A stretch of 64,000 nucleotides of DNA from Streptomyces sp. CB02056 (GCF_001905545.1 NZ_LIPD01000012.1:62001-126000), one strand, 5' to 3'; counted from the stretch's first letter, positions 1-8,657 are shown. Notes: generated from the sequence alone by a model not told the origin. Made by a program: numbers and translations.

Positions 1-95
1 TGCTCGGGCGCCGGCTGGGTGTCCGAGGGCCGGACGACGGAACGGGAGAACGGACGCTTGCTCGCGCGCACGGCGCGCACACGCCAGTCGGACAT
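1..95 (-). CDS. partial CDS, 5' end only, function unknown
   Basis: An open frame starts with ATG at 95 and runs off the left edge without a stop (31 codons visible). A GGAGGT ribosome binding site lies seven bases upstream of the ATG on this strand, the main reason for calling a gene. The visible N-terminus is basic, begins MSDWRVRAVRASKRP, and has no hydrophobic signal. It would be divergent from the oxidoreductase at 569. Too short for a family assignment. Confidence 0.45.
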   Translation of the reverse strand, partial: MSDWRVRAVRASKRPFSRSVVRPSDTQPAPE

Positions 96-568
96 GGCGG
101 AGACCTCCACGGGGGATGCCCGGCCGCCGTACGGGAACACGGCGGACCGGAGGCGCCCGGCCGGCCGCCACGCGCACGGCGCGACCGGCGGCGCCTCGCC
201 GGGAGGACGAGGTCAGTGCCGCGCGGGAGCCGTACGGGAGGAGGTGTGCCGGGGGCTGCGAGTGGTGCGGGACAACCGGGGGCGGGGCCGACTTCGACCC
301 GTACTACTGCACTCCACGGCTCTCACCTCCTCGGCTCCGCGCGCTCACGCACCGGGAGGGGCGCCAGCACAACCCCGCCGAGTCTAGTACCCGTACGCCC
401 CGGCCTCCGACCAGGGCCCCGGGCCGGGCACGCGTCCACCGCCCGCACCGGTGTTCCACGGAGCGCCCGGCGCCGGCCCCGCTCCCTCTCAACGGCCCCG
501 CCGGGCAGGGTTGTTCGTCCACAGCGAAGCCGTCACGAATCGGCGACCACGCCACTACGCTACGTGTC
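96..568. other. intergenic region, no gene seen
   Basis: This 473-base stretch separates the partial left-edge gene from the FAD oxidoreductase. Several frames stay open because of the GC content, but their translations are arginine/proline-rich and resemble no family. It presumably holds divergent promoters; I could not identify convincing -10/-35 pairs. Confidence 0.4.
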
Positions 569-1903
569 ATGACTTCTTCGAAGAAGGCCCCGGGGCGGGG
601 TACTGCGGTGGTGGTCGGCGGCGGACTCGCGGGGCTGGCGGCCGCCTGGGCGCTGCGCGGGATCGCCGAGCGGATCGTCGTGGTGGAGCGCGACCGGTAC
701 CCGGCGGGGACGGAGTTCCGGGCCGGGGTGCCGCAGGGCCGGCACGCCCACCTGGTGCTGGAGGCCGGGCACCAGCTGCTGGACGAGATGATGCCCGGCA
801 TCAAGCAGCAGCTGATGGACGCGGGCGCGCAGCGGGTGGCCGCCTCGGACGTCAGGTGGCTGTGCTCCGCGGGGTGGCTGGCCGAGTACCCGGCGCAGAT
901 GGCCTTCCTCTCCTGCACCCGGCCGCTGCTCGACGCGTTCGTGCTGGACCGGGTCCGCGCCCACCCCGCGATCGAGTTCCTGGAGGGGACGGACGTGGTC
1001 GGGCTGCTCGGCTCGGCGACGGCGGTGACCGGGGTGAAGGTCCGCGAGCGCGGCCCGGAGCGCGGCGAGGTCCGGGAGATACCGGCCGAGTTGGTGGTGG
1101 ACGCGGCCGGGCGCTCGACCTCGGTGCCGAAGTGGCTGGCCGAACTGGGCTGCCCGCCGGTGCCCGAGGAGCGGGTGGACGCGGGCGTCGCGTACGCCTC
1201 CCGGATCTTCCACCGCCCGGCCGGGTCCGACCTCGGCGACCAGGCGGTCTACCTCCAGACCAAGGCCCCGGACGCGCAGCGGATGGGCGTCCTGCTGCCG
1301 GTCGAGGGCGACCGCTGGATCGTCAGCCTCGCCGGGATGCGCGGCGCCGAACCGGCGGCCGGCCCGGAGGGGTTCACCGAGCACCTGGGACAGCTGCGCG
1401 ACCCCCTCCTGCACGAGGTGCTGCAGGGCGCCGAACCGGCGGGCGAGGTCCGGGGGTTCCTCCCCGGCCCGGGCGTGCGCCGGCACTACGAGCGCGGCGG
1501 CCCGGACGGGCTGGTGGTGGTCGGCGACGCCGCGAGCACCTTCAACCCGGTGTACGGCCAGGGCGTCACCGTCGCCCTGTTCTGCGCCCGGGAGCTGCGC
1601 CGCTCCGCGAAGCGGCACGGCGGCATCGGGCACGCCGCGGCCCGGGCCGCGCGGCGCGCCGTCGCCGCGGCCTCCGCGGTGCCGTGGATGATCTCCTGCG
1701 CCGAGGACGCCCGCTTCCGCGCCACCGCCGGCGCGCCCTCCGGGGCCCTGGTCGGGCTCCAGCACCGGTTCTTCGACAAGGTGCTGGCCGCCAGCACCCG
1801 GGACCCGGCGGTCACCGCGGCGTTCCACGAGGTGATGTCGCTGGTGGCGCCGCCGTCGCTGCTGTTCCGGCCGTCGGTGCTCGCGGCGGTCCTGCGGGCC
1901 TGA
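569..1903 (+). CDS. FAD-dependent oxidoreductase (LasC/monooxygenase-like)
   Basis: Predicted 444-residue flavoprotein. The N-terminus has a dinucleotide-binding Rossmann motif (GGGLAG, residues 17-22) followed by an acidic end of the second strand (VVVERD). Near residue 316 is the second FAD motif, GDAASTFNPVYGQG, typical of group A flavin monooxygenases and related epoxidases. The frame is open upstream to 116, but homology-like sequence begins only at the ATG at 569, so I use that start. The substrate is unknown. It is convergent with the ATP-grasp gene; a perfect palindrome lies between them. LasC-like epoxidase is the closest family impression, not established. Confidence 0.85.
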   Translation: MTSSKKAPGRGTAVVVGGGLAGLAAAWALRGIAERIVVVERDRYPAGTEFRAGVPQGRHAHLVLEAGHQLLDEMMPGIKQQLMDAGAQRVAASDVRWLCSAGWLAEYPAQMAFLSCTRPLLDAFVLDRVRAHPAIEFLEGTDVVGLLGSATAVTGVKVRERGPERGEVREIPAELVVDAAGRSTSVPKWLAELGCPPVPEERVDAGVAYASRIFHRPAGSDLGDQAVYLQTKAPDAQRMGVLLPVEGDRWIVSLAGMRGAEPAAGPEGFTEHLGQLRDPLLHEVLQGAEPAGEVRGFLPGPGVRRHYERGGPDGLVVVGDAASTFNPVYGQGVTVALFCARELRRSAKRHGGIGHAAARAARRAVAAASAVPWMISCAEDARFRATAGAPSGALVGLQHRFFDKVLAASTRDPAVTAAFHEVMSLVAPPSLLFRPSVLAAVLRA

Positions 1904-1992
1904 GGGGGCACGGGAACGAGGGGCCGGCGCGGCGCTCCGGGCTTGGGGGGCGCGGCGCCGGCGCGGCGCTCCGGAGCGCTGCATCCCGAGGT

Positions 1993-2016
1993 GCGTAGCG
2001 CTCCGGAGCGCTACGC
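1993..2016. terminator. perfect 24-bp palindrome between convergent genes
   Basis: The sequence GCGTAGCGCTCC is followed directly by its reverse complement. It overlaps the stop codon of the ATP-grasp gene (2011-2013). A shorter version of the same core (GCGCTCCGGAGCGC) is at 1966-1979. It may act as a bidirectional terminator, although there is no T-run and the hairpin would have essentially no loop. Confidence 0.45.
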
Positions 2017-2925
2017 CCCGAGGTGCGCGGCGACGTACGGCAGCGCCACCTGCTCCAGGCCGCGCAGGCCGAAGGCGGGGTGGACGTTGACCTCGAAGAC
2101 CACGCCGCCGCTCTCGGCCGCGAGGTCCACCCCGGCCAGGTCGAGCCCCAGGGAGGCGGCCGCCGCGACGGCCGACTCCGCGAGCCCGTCCGGCAGTTCG
2201 GCGTAGTCGAGCACGGTGGAGACGGCCCCCCGGCTCTCGTTGCAGGGCGCGTCCGGGTCCGCCTGGACGTGCTCGACGACCCGGACCACACGCCCGTGCA
2301 GCACCACCACCCGGTACTGGTGGCGGCGCCCGTCCGGGAGGATGTTGCGGGCGTCACGGGCGAGCAGCCAGGGCGCCCGCGCGTAGTGCCGCGCGGCGGC
2401 GTCCAGCTGGGCGCGGGTCGTGACGTGGAAGACGTCGTCGCCGCCCATCCCGACGCAGGGCCGGGCCCAGACGTCGCCGCCGAGTTCCGCGAAGGCCTCG
2501 GCGGCGGCCTCCGGGCTCGGCTCGCGGAGCGCGATGCTGGGCATGTGCGGCACGCCGTCCCGGACGAAGCGGGCGACGGTGAGGTCCTTCTCGGTGGCCG
2601 CCCGCCATGCCTGGGCGTCGGTGCCGAGCGAGCGGGCGCCGAATCCGCGCAGCCGCCGCTGGAAGCCCTCGAACGCGCGGCGCCGGTGCGGCGGGATCTC
2701 GTAGACGATCACCGTCTCGGCGGTCACCGTCCGGCCGCCCGCCTCCAGTCGGAACCCGCCCGCGTCGTCGGCCTTGATCTGGCCGCTGCCGCCGGTCAGG
2801 AAGTGCCGGGCGTCCAGCTGTACGGGTTCCCGGCCGGTCAGCGTCCGGGCGGCGGCGGCGAGCACCTGCCGACTGCCTTCGGTCGAGCTGTGATCGGTCA
2901 GGAGTACGAGATCGCGTCGGGGCAT
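2011..2925 (-). CDS. ATP-grasp domain protein (RimK-like)
   Basis: Predicted 304-residue cytosolic protein. The fold is recognisable from the C-terminal half: a glycine-rich loop (GMGGDDVFHV), a carboxylate metal-binding stretch near the end (FEVNVHPAFGL) and the expected spacing for ATP-grasp ligases such as RimK. These enzymes form an acyl phosphate with ATP and couple it to an amine; the substrate here is unknown. The frame extends to 3102, but the ATG at 2925 (MPRRDLVLLTD) begins the folded domain, so I chose it. It is divergent from the ABC-F gene and shares its upstream region. Confidence 0.75.
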   Translation of the reverse strand: MPRRDLVLLTDHSSTEGSRQVLAAAARTLTGREPVQLDARHFLTGGSGQIKADDAGGFRLEAGGRTVTAETVIVYEIPPHRRRAFEGFQRRLRGFGARSLGTDAQAWRAATEKDLTVARFVRDGVPHMPSIALREPSPEAAAEAFAELGGDVWARPCVGMGGDDVFHVTTRAQLDAAARHYARAPWLLARDARNILPDGRRHQYRVVVLHGRVVRVVEHVQADPDAPCNESRGAVSTVLDYAELPDGLAESAVAAAASLGLDLAGVDLAAESGGVVFEVNVHPAFGLRGLEQVALPYVAAHLGA

Positions 2926-3054
2926 GCGGACATGCAAGCGAGTGCGGCGTGGCCACGACAAGGCGGCCTCGTGCGCCATCGGCCCGGCGGGGTGGCCGAA
3001 ACCGGGTATCCGCAACCGTGCCGCCCCGCTCCGAGCCGTCCGCTTCGTCGCCCG

Positions 3055-3091
3055 GATAATTCGGATGCGCCCGCTCCGCCCGCCCGATAGC
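3055..3091 (+). promoter_or_regulatory. candidate promoter(s) for the ABC-F leader
   Basis: GATAAT at 3055-3060 and GATAGC at 3086-3091 both resemble actinobacterial -10 boxes. The second would place transcription start a few bases before, or at, the ATG of the leader ORF at 3101, giving an almost leaderless transcript. No convincing -35 box was seen, so this is tentative. Confidence 0.3.
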
Positions 3092-3100
3092 CTGCCCGAC

Positions 3101-3124
3101 ATGTCTACGCCCCGAATTTCCTAG
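3101..3124 (+). CDS. 7-residue leader peptide MSTPRIS upstream of ABC-F gene
   Basis: ATG at 3101 opens a seven-codon ORF ending in TAG at 3122-3124. The stop codon lies at the foot of a terminator-like hairpin that precedes the ABC-F gene. No Shine-Dalgarno is visible, but a -10-like box ten bases upstream would allow leaderless translation. Short leader ORFs controlling ribosome-protection ABC-F and other resistance genes by stalling are well known; this peptide matches none I recognise. The role is inferred from position. Confidence 0.45.
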   Translation: MSTPRIS

Positions 3125-3169
3125 CTCGCGGACCCACTTCCACGCCACCCGTGTGTCCGCAAGCTTTTT
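3123..3169 (+). terminator. intrinsic terminator / probable attenuator before ABC-F gene
   Basis: The arms AGCTCGCGGACCCAC (3123-3137) and GTGTGTCCGCAAGCT (3151-3165) pair over 15 positions with two mismatches around a 13-base loop, and the right arm runs into a five-base T-run (3165-3169). This is a textbook intrinsic terminator placed after the leader ORF and 15 bases before the ABC-F start codon. That position argues for conditional read-through, not simple transcript ending. Confidence 0.6.
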
Positions 3170-3183
3170 CGGAGCGTTATCCC

Positions 3184-4785
3184 ATGATCACCACCCGTGG
3201 TGTCGACGTGCGCGTCGGCGCCCGCCTGCTGCTGTCCGACGTCACCCTGCACATCGCCCCCGGCGACCGGATCGGCCTGGTCGGCCGCAACGGCGCCGGC
3301 AAGACCACCCTGCTCGCCACCCTGGCCGGGCAGCTCGCGCCCGCCGCCGGCACGGTCACCCGGACCGGGGCCGTCGGCTACCTCCCGCAGGACTCCCGCG
3401 CCGCCGACCCGTCGGCCACCGTCACCGACCGCGTCCTGTCCGCCCGCGGCCTGGACGCCGCCGTCCGCGCCGTGCGCGCCGCCGAGGCCGCGATGGCCCG
3501 GGCCGGGTCGCCCGCCGAGGAGCGCCGGGCGATGGACGCGTACGTCCGGGCCGAGGCCGGGTTCCAGTCCCGGGGCGGCTACGCCGCCGAGGCCGAGGCG
3601 GCCCGGATCGCGGCCGGGATCGGCCTGCCCACCCGGGTGATGGACTCCCCCGTCGGCACGCTCTCCGGCGGTCAGCGCCGCCGGGTCGAACTGGCCCGCA
3701 TCCTGTTCGCCGACCACGGCACCCTGCTGCTGGACGAGCCGACCAACCACCTGGACGCCGACTCCGTCGCCTGGCTGCGCGGCTTCCTCGCCACCCACCG
3801 CGGCGGACTGGTCCTGATCAGCCACGACCTCGGACTGCTCGAGGAGACCGTCAACCGGGTCTTCCACCTGGACCCGCAGCGCGCCACGATCGACGTCCAC
3901 AACACCGGCTGGCAGACCTACCTGGCCCAGCGCGCCGCCGACGAGCGCCGCCGCACCCGGGAGCGCGCCAACGCCGAGCGCAAGGCCGCCGCCCTGCACA
4001 CCCAGGCCGACCGGATGCGGGCCAACGTCGCCACCGCGACCACCGCCCGCAGCATGGCCCGCCGGGCCGACCGGATGCTCGCCGAGCTCGAACCCGTCCG
4101 GCAGGCCGAGCGCACCGCCCGGATCCGGCTGCCCGAGCCCGCCCCGTGCGGCCGGATGCCGCTGGGCGCGATCAGCCTCGCCAAGTCCTACGGCGGCCGG
4201 CCGGTGCTGACCGGCCTGGACCTCGCCGTGGACCGCGGCAGCCGGCTGGTCGTGCTCGGCCCGAACGGAGCCGGCAAGACCACCCTGCTGCGCGTCCTGG
4301 CCGGCCGGGAGGCCCCGGACGCCGGCCGCGTCGTCCCCGGCACCGGCCTGCGGCTCGGCTACTTCGCCCAGGAGCACGACACCCTCGACCCGGCGCTCAG
4401 CGTGCGCGACAACCTCGCCGCGGCCGCGCCCGGCCTGACCGACGGCGAACTGCGGCACGTGCTGGGCGCGTTCCTCTTCCGCGGCGACGACGCCGACAAG
4501 CCGGCCGGGGTGCTGTCCGGCGGCGAGAAGACCCGGCTCGCCCTGGCCGCCCTGGTGCACTGCGGCGCCAACGTGCTGCTGCTCGACGAGCCGACCAACA
4601 ACCTCGACCCGGCCTCCCGCACGGAGGTCCTGGCCGCGGTCGGCGGCTACCCCGGCGCGATCGTGATGGTCACCCACGACCCGGACGCCATCGAGGCGCT
4701 CCGGCCGGACCGCGTGCTCCTCCTCCCGGACGGCGACGAGGACCTCTGGCACGACACCTACCTGGACCTGGTCACGCGGTCCTGA
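3184..4785 (+). CDS. ABC-F family ATPase (ribosome-associated)
   Basis: Predicted 533-residue protein with two ABC ATPase domains and no membrane segments, the ABC-F architecture. Walker A motifs are at about residues 34-41 (GRNGAGKT) and 359 (GPNGAGKT); signature motifs LSGGQ at about 160 and LSGGE at about 445; Walker B LLLDEPTNHLD and LLLDEPTNNLD at about 180 and 465. The basic alpha-helical interdomain linker (about 240-330) is where such proteins reach the ribosome. A GTG at 3151 is in frame, but it lies in the terminator stem; the ATG at 3184 has GGAGCG seven bases upstream and is chosen. The attenuator-like leader suggests induction by a ribosome-targeting drug. Whether it confers resistance is inference. 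Confidence 0.85.
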   Translation: MITTRGVDVRVGARLLLSDVTLHIAPGDRIGLVGRNGAGKTTLLATLAGQLAPAAGTVTRTGAVGYLPQDSRAADPSATVTDRVLSARGLDAAVRAVRAAEAAMARAGSPAEERRAMDAYVRAEAGFQSRGGYAAEAEAARIAAGIGLPTRVMDSPVGTLSGGQRRRVELARILFADHGTLLLDEPTNHLDADSVAWLRGFLATHRGGLVLISHDLGLLEETVNRVFHLDPQRATIDVHNTGWQTYLAQRAADERRRTRERANAERKAAALHTQADRMRANVATATTARSMARRADRMLAELEPVRQAERTARIRLPEPAPCGRMPLGAISLAKSYGGRPVLTGLDLAVDRGSRLVVLGPNGAGKTTLLRVLAGREAPDAGRVVPGTGLRLGYFAQEHDTLDPALSVRDNLAAAAPGLTDGELRHVLGAFLFRGDDADKPAGVLSGGEKTRLALAALVHCGANVLLLDEPTNNLDPASRTEVLAAVGGYPGAIVMVTHDPDAIEALRPDRVLLLPDGDEDLWHDTYLDLVTRS

Positions 4786-4793
4786 GGGTTGGT

Positions 4794-4827
4794 GCCCGCC
4801 CGCCGGGCTTCCTCCCGGCGGGCGGGC
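4794..4827. terminator. hairpin terminator between convergent genes
   Basis: A perfect 14-bp stem (GCCCGCCCGCCGGG and its complement) around the loop CTTCCT, beginning nine bases after the ABC-F stop and lying before the convergent methyltransferase stop. No T-run, as is common in streptomycetes. Confidence 0.6.
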
Positions 4828-4848
4828 GGGCGGGCCGGCCCGGCCCGG

Positions 4849-5610
4849 CTACGGCTTGCGCGCCTCGATCAGGAAGCGCGCCGAGTGGGCGACGAACGGC
4901 CCGTCGGCGCGGATCCGCCTGTCCAGCTCGCGCAGCCGGTCCCGGTGGGCCTCGACGGTGAACCCCGGGACCATCCAGACCACCTTGCGCAGGAAGTACA
5001 CCACCGCGCCGATGTCCCGGAACTCGGTCCGCAGCCGCTCGGACCGCAGGTCCACCACCTCCAGCCCGGCCGCCCGCGCCTCGGCACCCTCCACCTCGGG
5101 GCGGCGGCCCTCCCGTGCCTCCGGCTGCGGCCCGAGGAAGTACTCGACCAGCTCGAAGACCGACGCCGGGCCGACGTGCTGGGCGAAGTACGTGCCACCG
5201 GGGCGCAGCACCCGGGCGATCTCCGTCCACCAGGCCCGCACCGGGTGCCGGCTGCTGACCAGGTCGAAGGCCCCGTCGGCGAACGGCAGCGGCGGCTCGT
5301 CCGGGTCCGCGACCACCACCGCGCCCAGCGGGTGCAGCAGCCGCGTGGCGCGGGCCAGGTTGGGCGGCCAGGACTCGGTGGCCGCGAGCACGGGCGGCCG
5401 CCCGCCCAGCCGTACGGCGCCCGCGAGCACCTCGCCCCCGCCGGTCTGGACGTCCAGCGCCGCCGTCGCCGCCCCCAGCCGCCCGGCCAGCAGCCGCTGG
5501 TAGCCCCAGGAGGGCCGCTCCTCGGTCGCCCGGCCCTCCAGCCAGGAGAAGTCCCAGCCGTCCACGGACACGGACTCCGCCTCGGCGATCAGCTCTTCGA
5601 AGGTACGCAT
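4849..5610 (-). CDS. class I SAM-dependent methyltransferase
   Basis: Predicted 253-residue cytosolic methyltransferase. Motif I is LDVQTGGGEVLAG, followed by DGAFDLVSSRH (motif II region) and ARVLRPGGTYFAQ (motif III). The C-terminal part (FRDIGAVVYFLRKVVW) matches the small streptomycete methyltransferase family whose substrate is unknown. The frame continues far upstream as a shadow; ATG at 5610 (MRTFEELIAEAE) begins the conserved region. A degenerate copy of its first ~100 codons lies at 11954-12269, so the gene has been duplicated at some point. Convergent with the ABC-F gene. Confidence 0.8.
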   Translation of the reverse strand: MRTFEELIAEAESVSVDGWDFSWLEGRATEERPSWGYQRLLAGRLGAATAALDVQTGGGEVLAGAVRLGGRPPVLAATESWPPNLARATRLLHPLGAVVVADPDEPPLPFADGAFDLVSSRHPVRAWWTEIARVLRPGGTYFAQHVGPASVFELVEYFLGPQPEAREGRRPEVEGAEARAAGLEVVDLRSERLRTEFRDIGAVVYFLRKVVWMVPGFTVEAHRDRLRELDRRIRADGPFVAHSARFLIEARKP

Positions 5611-5876
5611 GTCCGCATCATGACGGCGGGTCCACCGCCCGGCCAGCGGATTCCCTCGGCCGAGGCGCCGCCGGCTACTGCATCGGCCGCGGCTTCCGAA
5701 AATTGATGACGGATCCTCATATTCCTGTGGACGAGGCTCGATTGGCCCCGACAGAACCTTCACGCGATGTTGGGGAAATCTCACCTCGGCGGAGCCCGGA
5801 GCTAACGTCGTGGTTACACACCGTCGGTACGCTGGGGGACAACGGTGATCGGCAACGGACCCGAGGGGAGGCGGCG

Positions 5877-6239
5877 GTGACGGCACGGCGCATCTCGCGC
5901 GGCAAGCGGCTCGCCCTTCTCTTCGCCGCGCTCGTCTCGGCCCTGTTCGCCGTCCTCGGGACCGGTGCCCAGGCGTACGCCGCCGAGCCGCTGCCGAAAC
6001 CCGCGGCAGCTGCCGAGGGGGACCCGACCTGCAAGGCCCACCACGCCGCGGAGTCCCTGACCGGCCGGGCCGCGGTCCGCCACCGCGCGTGCGGCGGCAC
6101 GGCCGTCCGCACGGCCCTCCTCGCCCCGGTCGGCACCGGCGTCGCGGCCACACCCGCCACGGTGCCCACCGGGCCGGTACCGGAAGCGAACGGGTCGAGA
6201 CCGGCCGCGCTCGCGCGCCTCCAGGTGTTCCGCTGCTGA
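5877..6239 (+). CDS. small secreted protein of unknown function
   Basis: Predicted 120 residues. A GTG start at 5877 follows a GAGGGGAGG-like site and opens a Sec signal peptide: basic residues (RRISRGKR), a hydrophobic core, and a likely cleavage near AYA-AE around residue 38. The mature part is about 80 residues, alanine- and proline-rich, with three cysteines (two close together, one at the C-terminus). I recognise no family. The frame opens further upstream at 5703, but the signal peptide fixes the start. Confidence 0.6.
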   Translation: MTARRISRGKRLALLFAALVSALFAVLGTGAQAYAAEPLPKPAAAAEGDPTCKAHHAAESLTGRAAVRHRACGGTAVRTALLAPVGTGVAATPATVPTGPVPEANGSRPAALARLQVFRC

Positions 6240-6438
6240 CAGCTCCCGCGAGCTGACGCTCCCCGCACGCGATCCGGCGCGCGCCCGGTACGGGCACGCG
6301 CGGCCCCGCCATGCCCTCGGCCGGCGATCCGCGGCCCGGACCGGCGCACCGCTCCGCCGCACCCGCGTCAGCCCGCCGCTGCCCCACGACAGCAGCTCCC
6401 CGCCCGGCACCACCCGGGCGGGCAGAAGGAGACCTCTC

Positions 6439-7041
6439 ATGCAGTCCCTCGTGACGCACGCCCGCGTCTTCCCGCACCGGCTCGCCACCAGCGGCCACGA
6501 CCTCGGCCGGCTCTCGGCCGGGCAGGCCCCCGAAGCCCTGTTCATCACCTGCTCCGACTCCCGCGTGGTACCGGCCCTGATCACCGGATCCCGCCCCGGG
6601 CAGCTGTTCGAGCTGCGCACCGCCGGGAACATCGTCCCCGCCTACGACACCACCGCCCCCAGCGGTGAGGCGGCCACCATCGAGTACGCCGTCGACATCC
6701 TCAGGGTCCCCGACATCATCGTCTGCGGGCACTCCCACTGCGGGGCCATCGGTGCCCTCGTCCGGGCCGAGGACCTGGCCCCCGTCCCCGCCGTGCGGAC
6801 CTGGCTCGAGCACGCCGCTCCGCCCACCCGCCACCTCGCCCCCGTTCCGGCCCACGACCAGGAGGCGGACGTCGCGGGGCCGGTGCAGCGCAACGTGCTC
6901 GCCCAGCTCGACCGGCTGCACACCTACCCGGGCGTGACCCGCCGCCTGGCGGAGGGCACCCTGCGCCTGCACGGCTGGTACTACGAGGTGCACACCGGCA
7001 CCGTCCTGGCCGGCTCGGACCGGGGGTTCCTGCCGCTGTGA
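6439..7041 (+). CDS. beta-class carbonic anhydrase
   Basis: Predicted 200-residue cytosolic zinc enzyme interconverting CO2 and bicarbonate. The zinc ligands and catalytic dyad are visible: CSDSR (C38, D40, R42) and HSHCGA (H98, C101). Length and the C-terminal strand GWYYEVHTGTV fit the beta class. ATG at 6439 follows an AGGAGA site. Its stop overlaps the GTG start of the SulP transporter (GTGA), so the two are translationally coupled, implying joint handling of bicarbonate. Confidence 0.92.
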   Translation: MQSLVTHARVFPHRLATSGHDLGRLSAGQAPEALFITCSDSRVVPALITGSRPGQLFELRTAGNIVPAYDTTAPSGEAATIEYAVDILRVPDIIVCGHSHCGAIGALVRAEDLAPVPAVRTWLEHAAPPTRHLAPVPAHDQEADVAGPVQRNVLAQLDRLHTYPGVTRRLAEGTLRLHGWYYEVHTGTVLAGSDRGFLPL

Positions 7042-8645
7042 ACACGCCCTACCGCAACCGCATCCCCGACCGCTCCGGGCTCCGTGGCCGCAACCGGGTT
7101 CCCGACGGCTCCGGGTCCCGTGGCCGCAACCGGGTTCCCGACGGCTCCGACCCTTCCGCCGCGTCCGCGCCGCGCGGCCCCTTCGCGCACTGGCGCCAGG
7201 ACCTGCCCGCCTCGCTGGTCGTCTTCCTGGTGGCCGTCCCGCTCTGCGTGGGCGTCGCCGTCGCCTCCGGCGTGCCGGCCGAACGCGGCCTGATCACCGG
7301 CATCGTCGGCGGCCTGGTCGTCGGCCTGCTCCCCGGCAGCAGCCTCCAGGTCAGCGGGCCGGCCGCCGGACTGACCGTTCTCGTCTACGACGCCGTCCAG
7401 CAGTTCGGGCTCGCCTCCCTGGGGCCCCTCGTCCTCACCGCCGGGGTCCTCCAGGTCACGATGGGCCTGCTGCGGATGGGCCGCTGGTTCCGCGCGATCT
7501 CCCTGTCGGTCGTCCACGGCATGCTCGCCGGGATCGGTCTCATCCTGATCCTCGGCCAGCTGTACGCCGTCTCGGGCCGGTCCGCGCCGGGCACCGGCCC
7601 CGCCAAGGTGGCCGGGCTCCCCGCGCTGCTCGGCGACTGGCTGACCGGCCGGGCCGCGATGACCGCCGTCCTCATGACCGCCGCCACGGTGGCCCTGCTG
7701 ATGTGCTGGAAGAAGCTGCCCGGCCCCGTCCGCGCGGTGCCCGCCCCGCTGGCGGCGGTCGCCCTCGCCGCCGGTGCGACCGCGCTGTTCGACCTGGACG
7801 TCCCCAGGGTGGACGTGGACGGCCTGCTCGGCGCCGTCGCCGTCCCGACCGCGGACGGCTTCGGGGCCGTCGCGAGCGCGGCGGGCCTCGGCACCGTGCT
7901 CGCGTTCGCCGTCATCGCCTCCGCCGAGAGCCTGTTCAGCGCCGCCGCGGTCGACCAGATGCACGACGGACGCCGCACCGACTACGACCGGGAGCTCACC
8001 TCCCAGGGCGTCGGCAACGCCCTGTGCGGGCTGCTCGGCGCGCTGCCGATGACCGCCGTGATCGTCCGCAGCGCCGCCAACGTCCAGGCCGGCGCCCGGA
8101 CCAGGACCTCCCGCGTCCTGCACGGTGTCTGGCTGCTGCTGTTCGCCGCGCTGCTGCCCGCCGTCCTGGGGCTGATCCCGCTCGCCGTCCTCGGCGGCGT
8201 CCTCATCCACGCCGGCGGCAAGCTGATCCCGCTGCGGCAGGGCGCGGCCCTGTGGCGGGCACACCGCGGCGAGGTCGTGGTGCTGACCGCCACCGCCGGC
8301 GCGATCGTCGTCACCAACCTCTTCGAGGGCGTACTGCTCGGGGTGGCCCTCGCCGTCGCCAAGAGCGCCTGGCAGACCTCCCGGTTGCACATCGATCTCA
8401 CCGACGACGGTGACGGTCGACCGCTGCAGGTCCGGCTGAGCGGCAACGCCACCTTCCTGCGGCTGCCCCGCCTGCTGGACACGCTGGAGTCGCTGCCGAC
8501 GGACCGCGCGGTCGACCTCGACTGGAGCGAACTGCGCCACCTCGACCACGCCTGCCGCAGCGCCCTGCTCACCTGGGCCGACCAGCACACCGCACGCGGC
8601 AGCACCGACGTGCGGCTGAAGCCGCCACTGGTCATGAGCGCCTGA
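7038..8645 (+). CDS. SulP family anion transporter (probable bicarbonate carrier)
   Basis: Predicted 535-residue inner-membrane protein. After a basic ~50-residue N-terminal tail, the SulP core begins (DLPASLVVFLVAVPLCVGVA), with about ten hydrophobic segments to residue ~450, followed by a degenerate cytoplasmic STAS domain (about 464-520). The start is GTG, overlapping the carbonic anhydrase stop. SulP proteins move sulfate, bicarbonate or other anions; coupling to carbonic anhydrase favours bicarbonate, but this is inference. Oddly, the N-terminal tail is built of three 12-residue repeats. Confidence 0.88.
   Translation: MNTPYRNRIPDRSGLRGRNRVPDGSGSRGRNRVPDGSDPSAASAPRGPFAHWRQDLPASLVVFLVAVPLCVGVAVASGVPAERGLITGIVGGLVVGLLPGSSLQVSGPAAGLTVLVYDAVQQFGLASLGPLVLTAGVLQVTMGLLRMGRWFRAISLSVVHGMLAGIGLILILGQLYAVSGRSAPGTGPAKVAGLPALLGDWLTGRAAMTAVLMTAATVALLMCWKKLPGPVRAVPAPLAAVALAAGATALFDLDVPRVDVDGLLGAVAVPTADGFGAVASAAGLGTVLAFAVIASAESLFSAAAVDQMHDGRRTDYDRELTSQGVGNALCGLLGALPMTAVIVRSAANVQAGARTRTSRVLHGVWLLLFAALLPAVLGLIPLAVLGGVLIHAGGKLIPLRQGAALWRAHRGEVVVLTATAGAIVVTNLFEGVLLGVALAVAKSAWQTSRLHIDLTDDGDGRPLQVRLSGNATFLRLPRLLDTLESLPTDRAVDLDWSELRHLDHACRSALLTWADQHTARGSTDVRLKPPLVMSA
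7053..7151 (+). repeat. three tandem 36-bp repeats in SulP N-terminus
   Basis: Codons 6-38 of the SulP gene are three copies of RNR(I/V)PD(R/G)SG(L/S)RG, the last partial. Copies two and three are almost identical at DNA level. The unit length (36 bp) keeps frame, so copy-number change would lengthen or shorten the cytoplasmic tail. Confidence 0.7.
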
Positions 8646-8657
8646 CGGTCGGACGGA

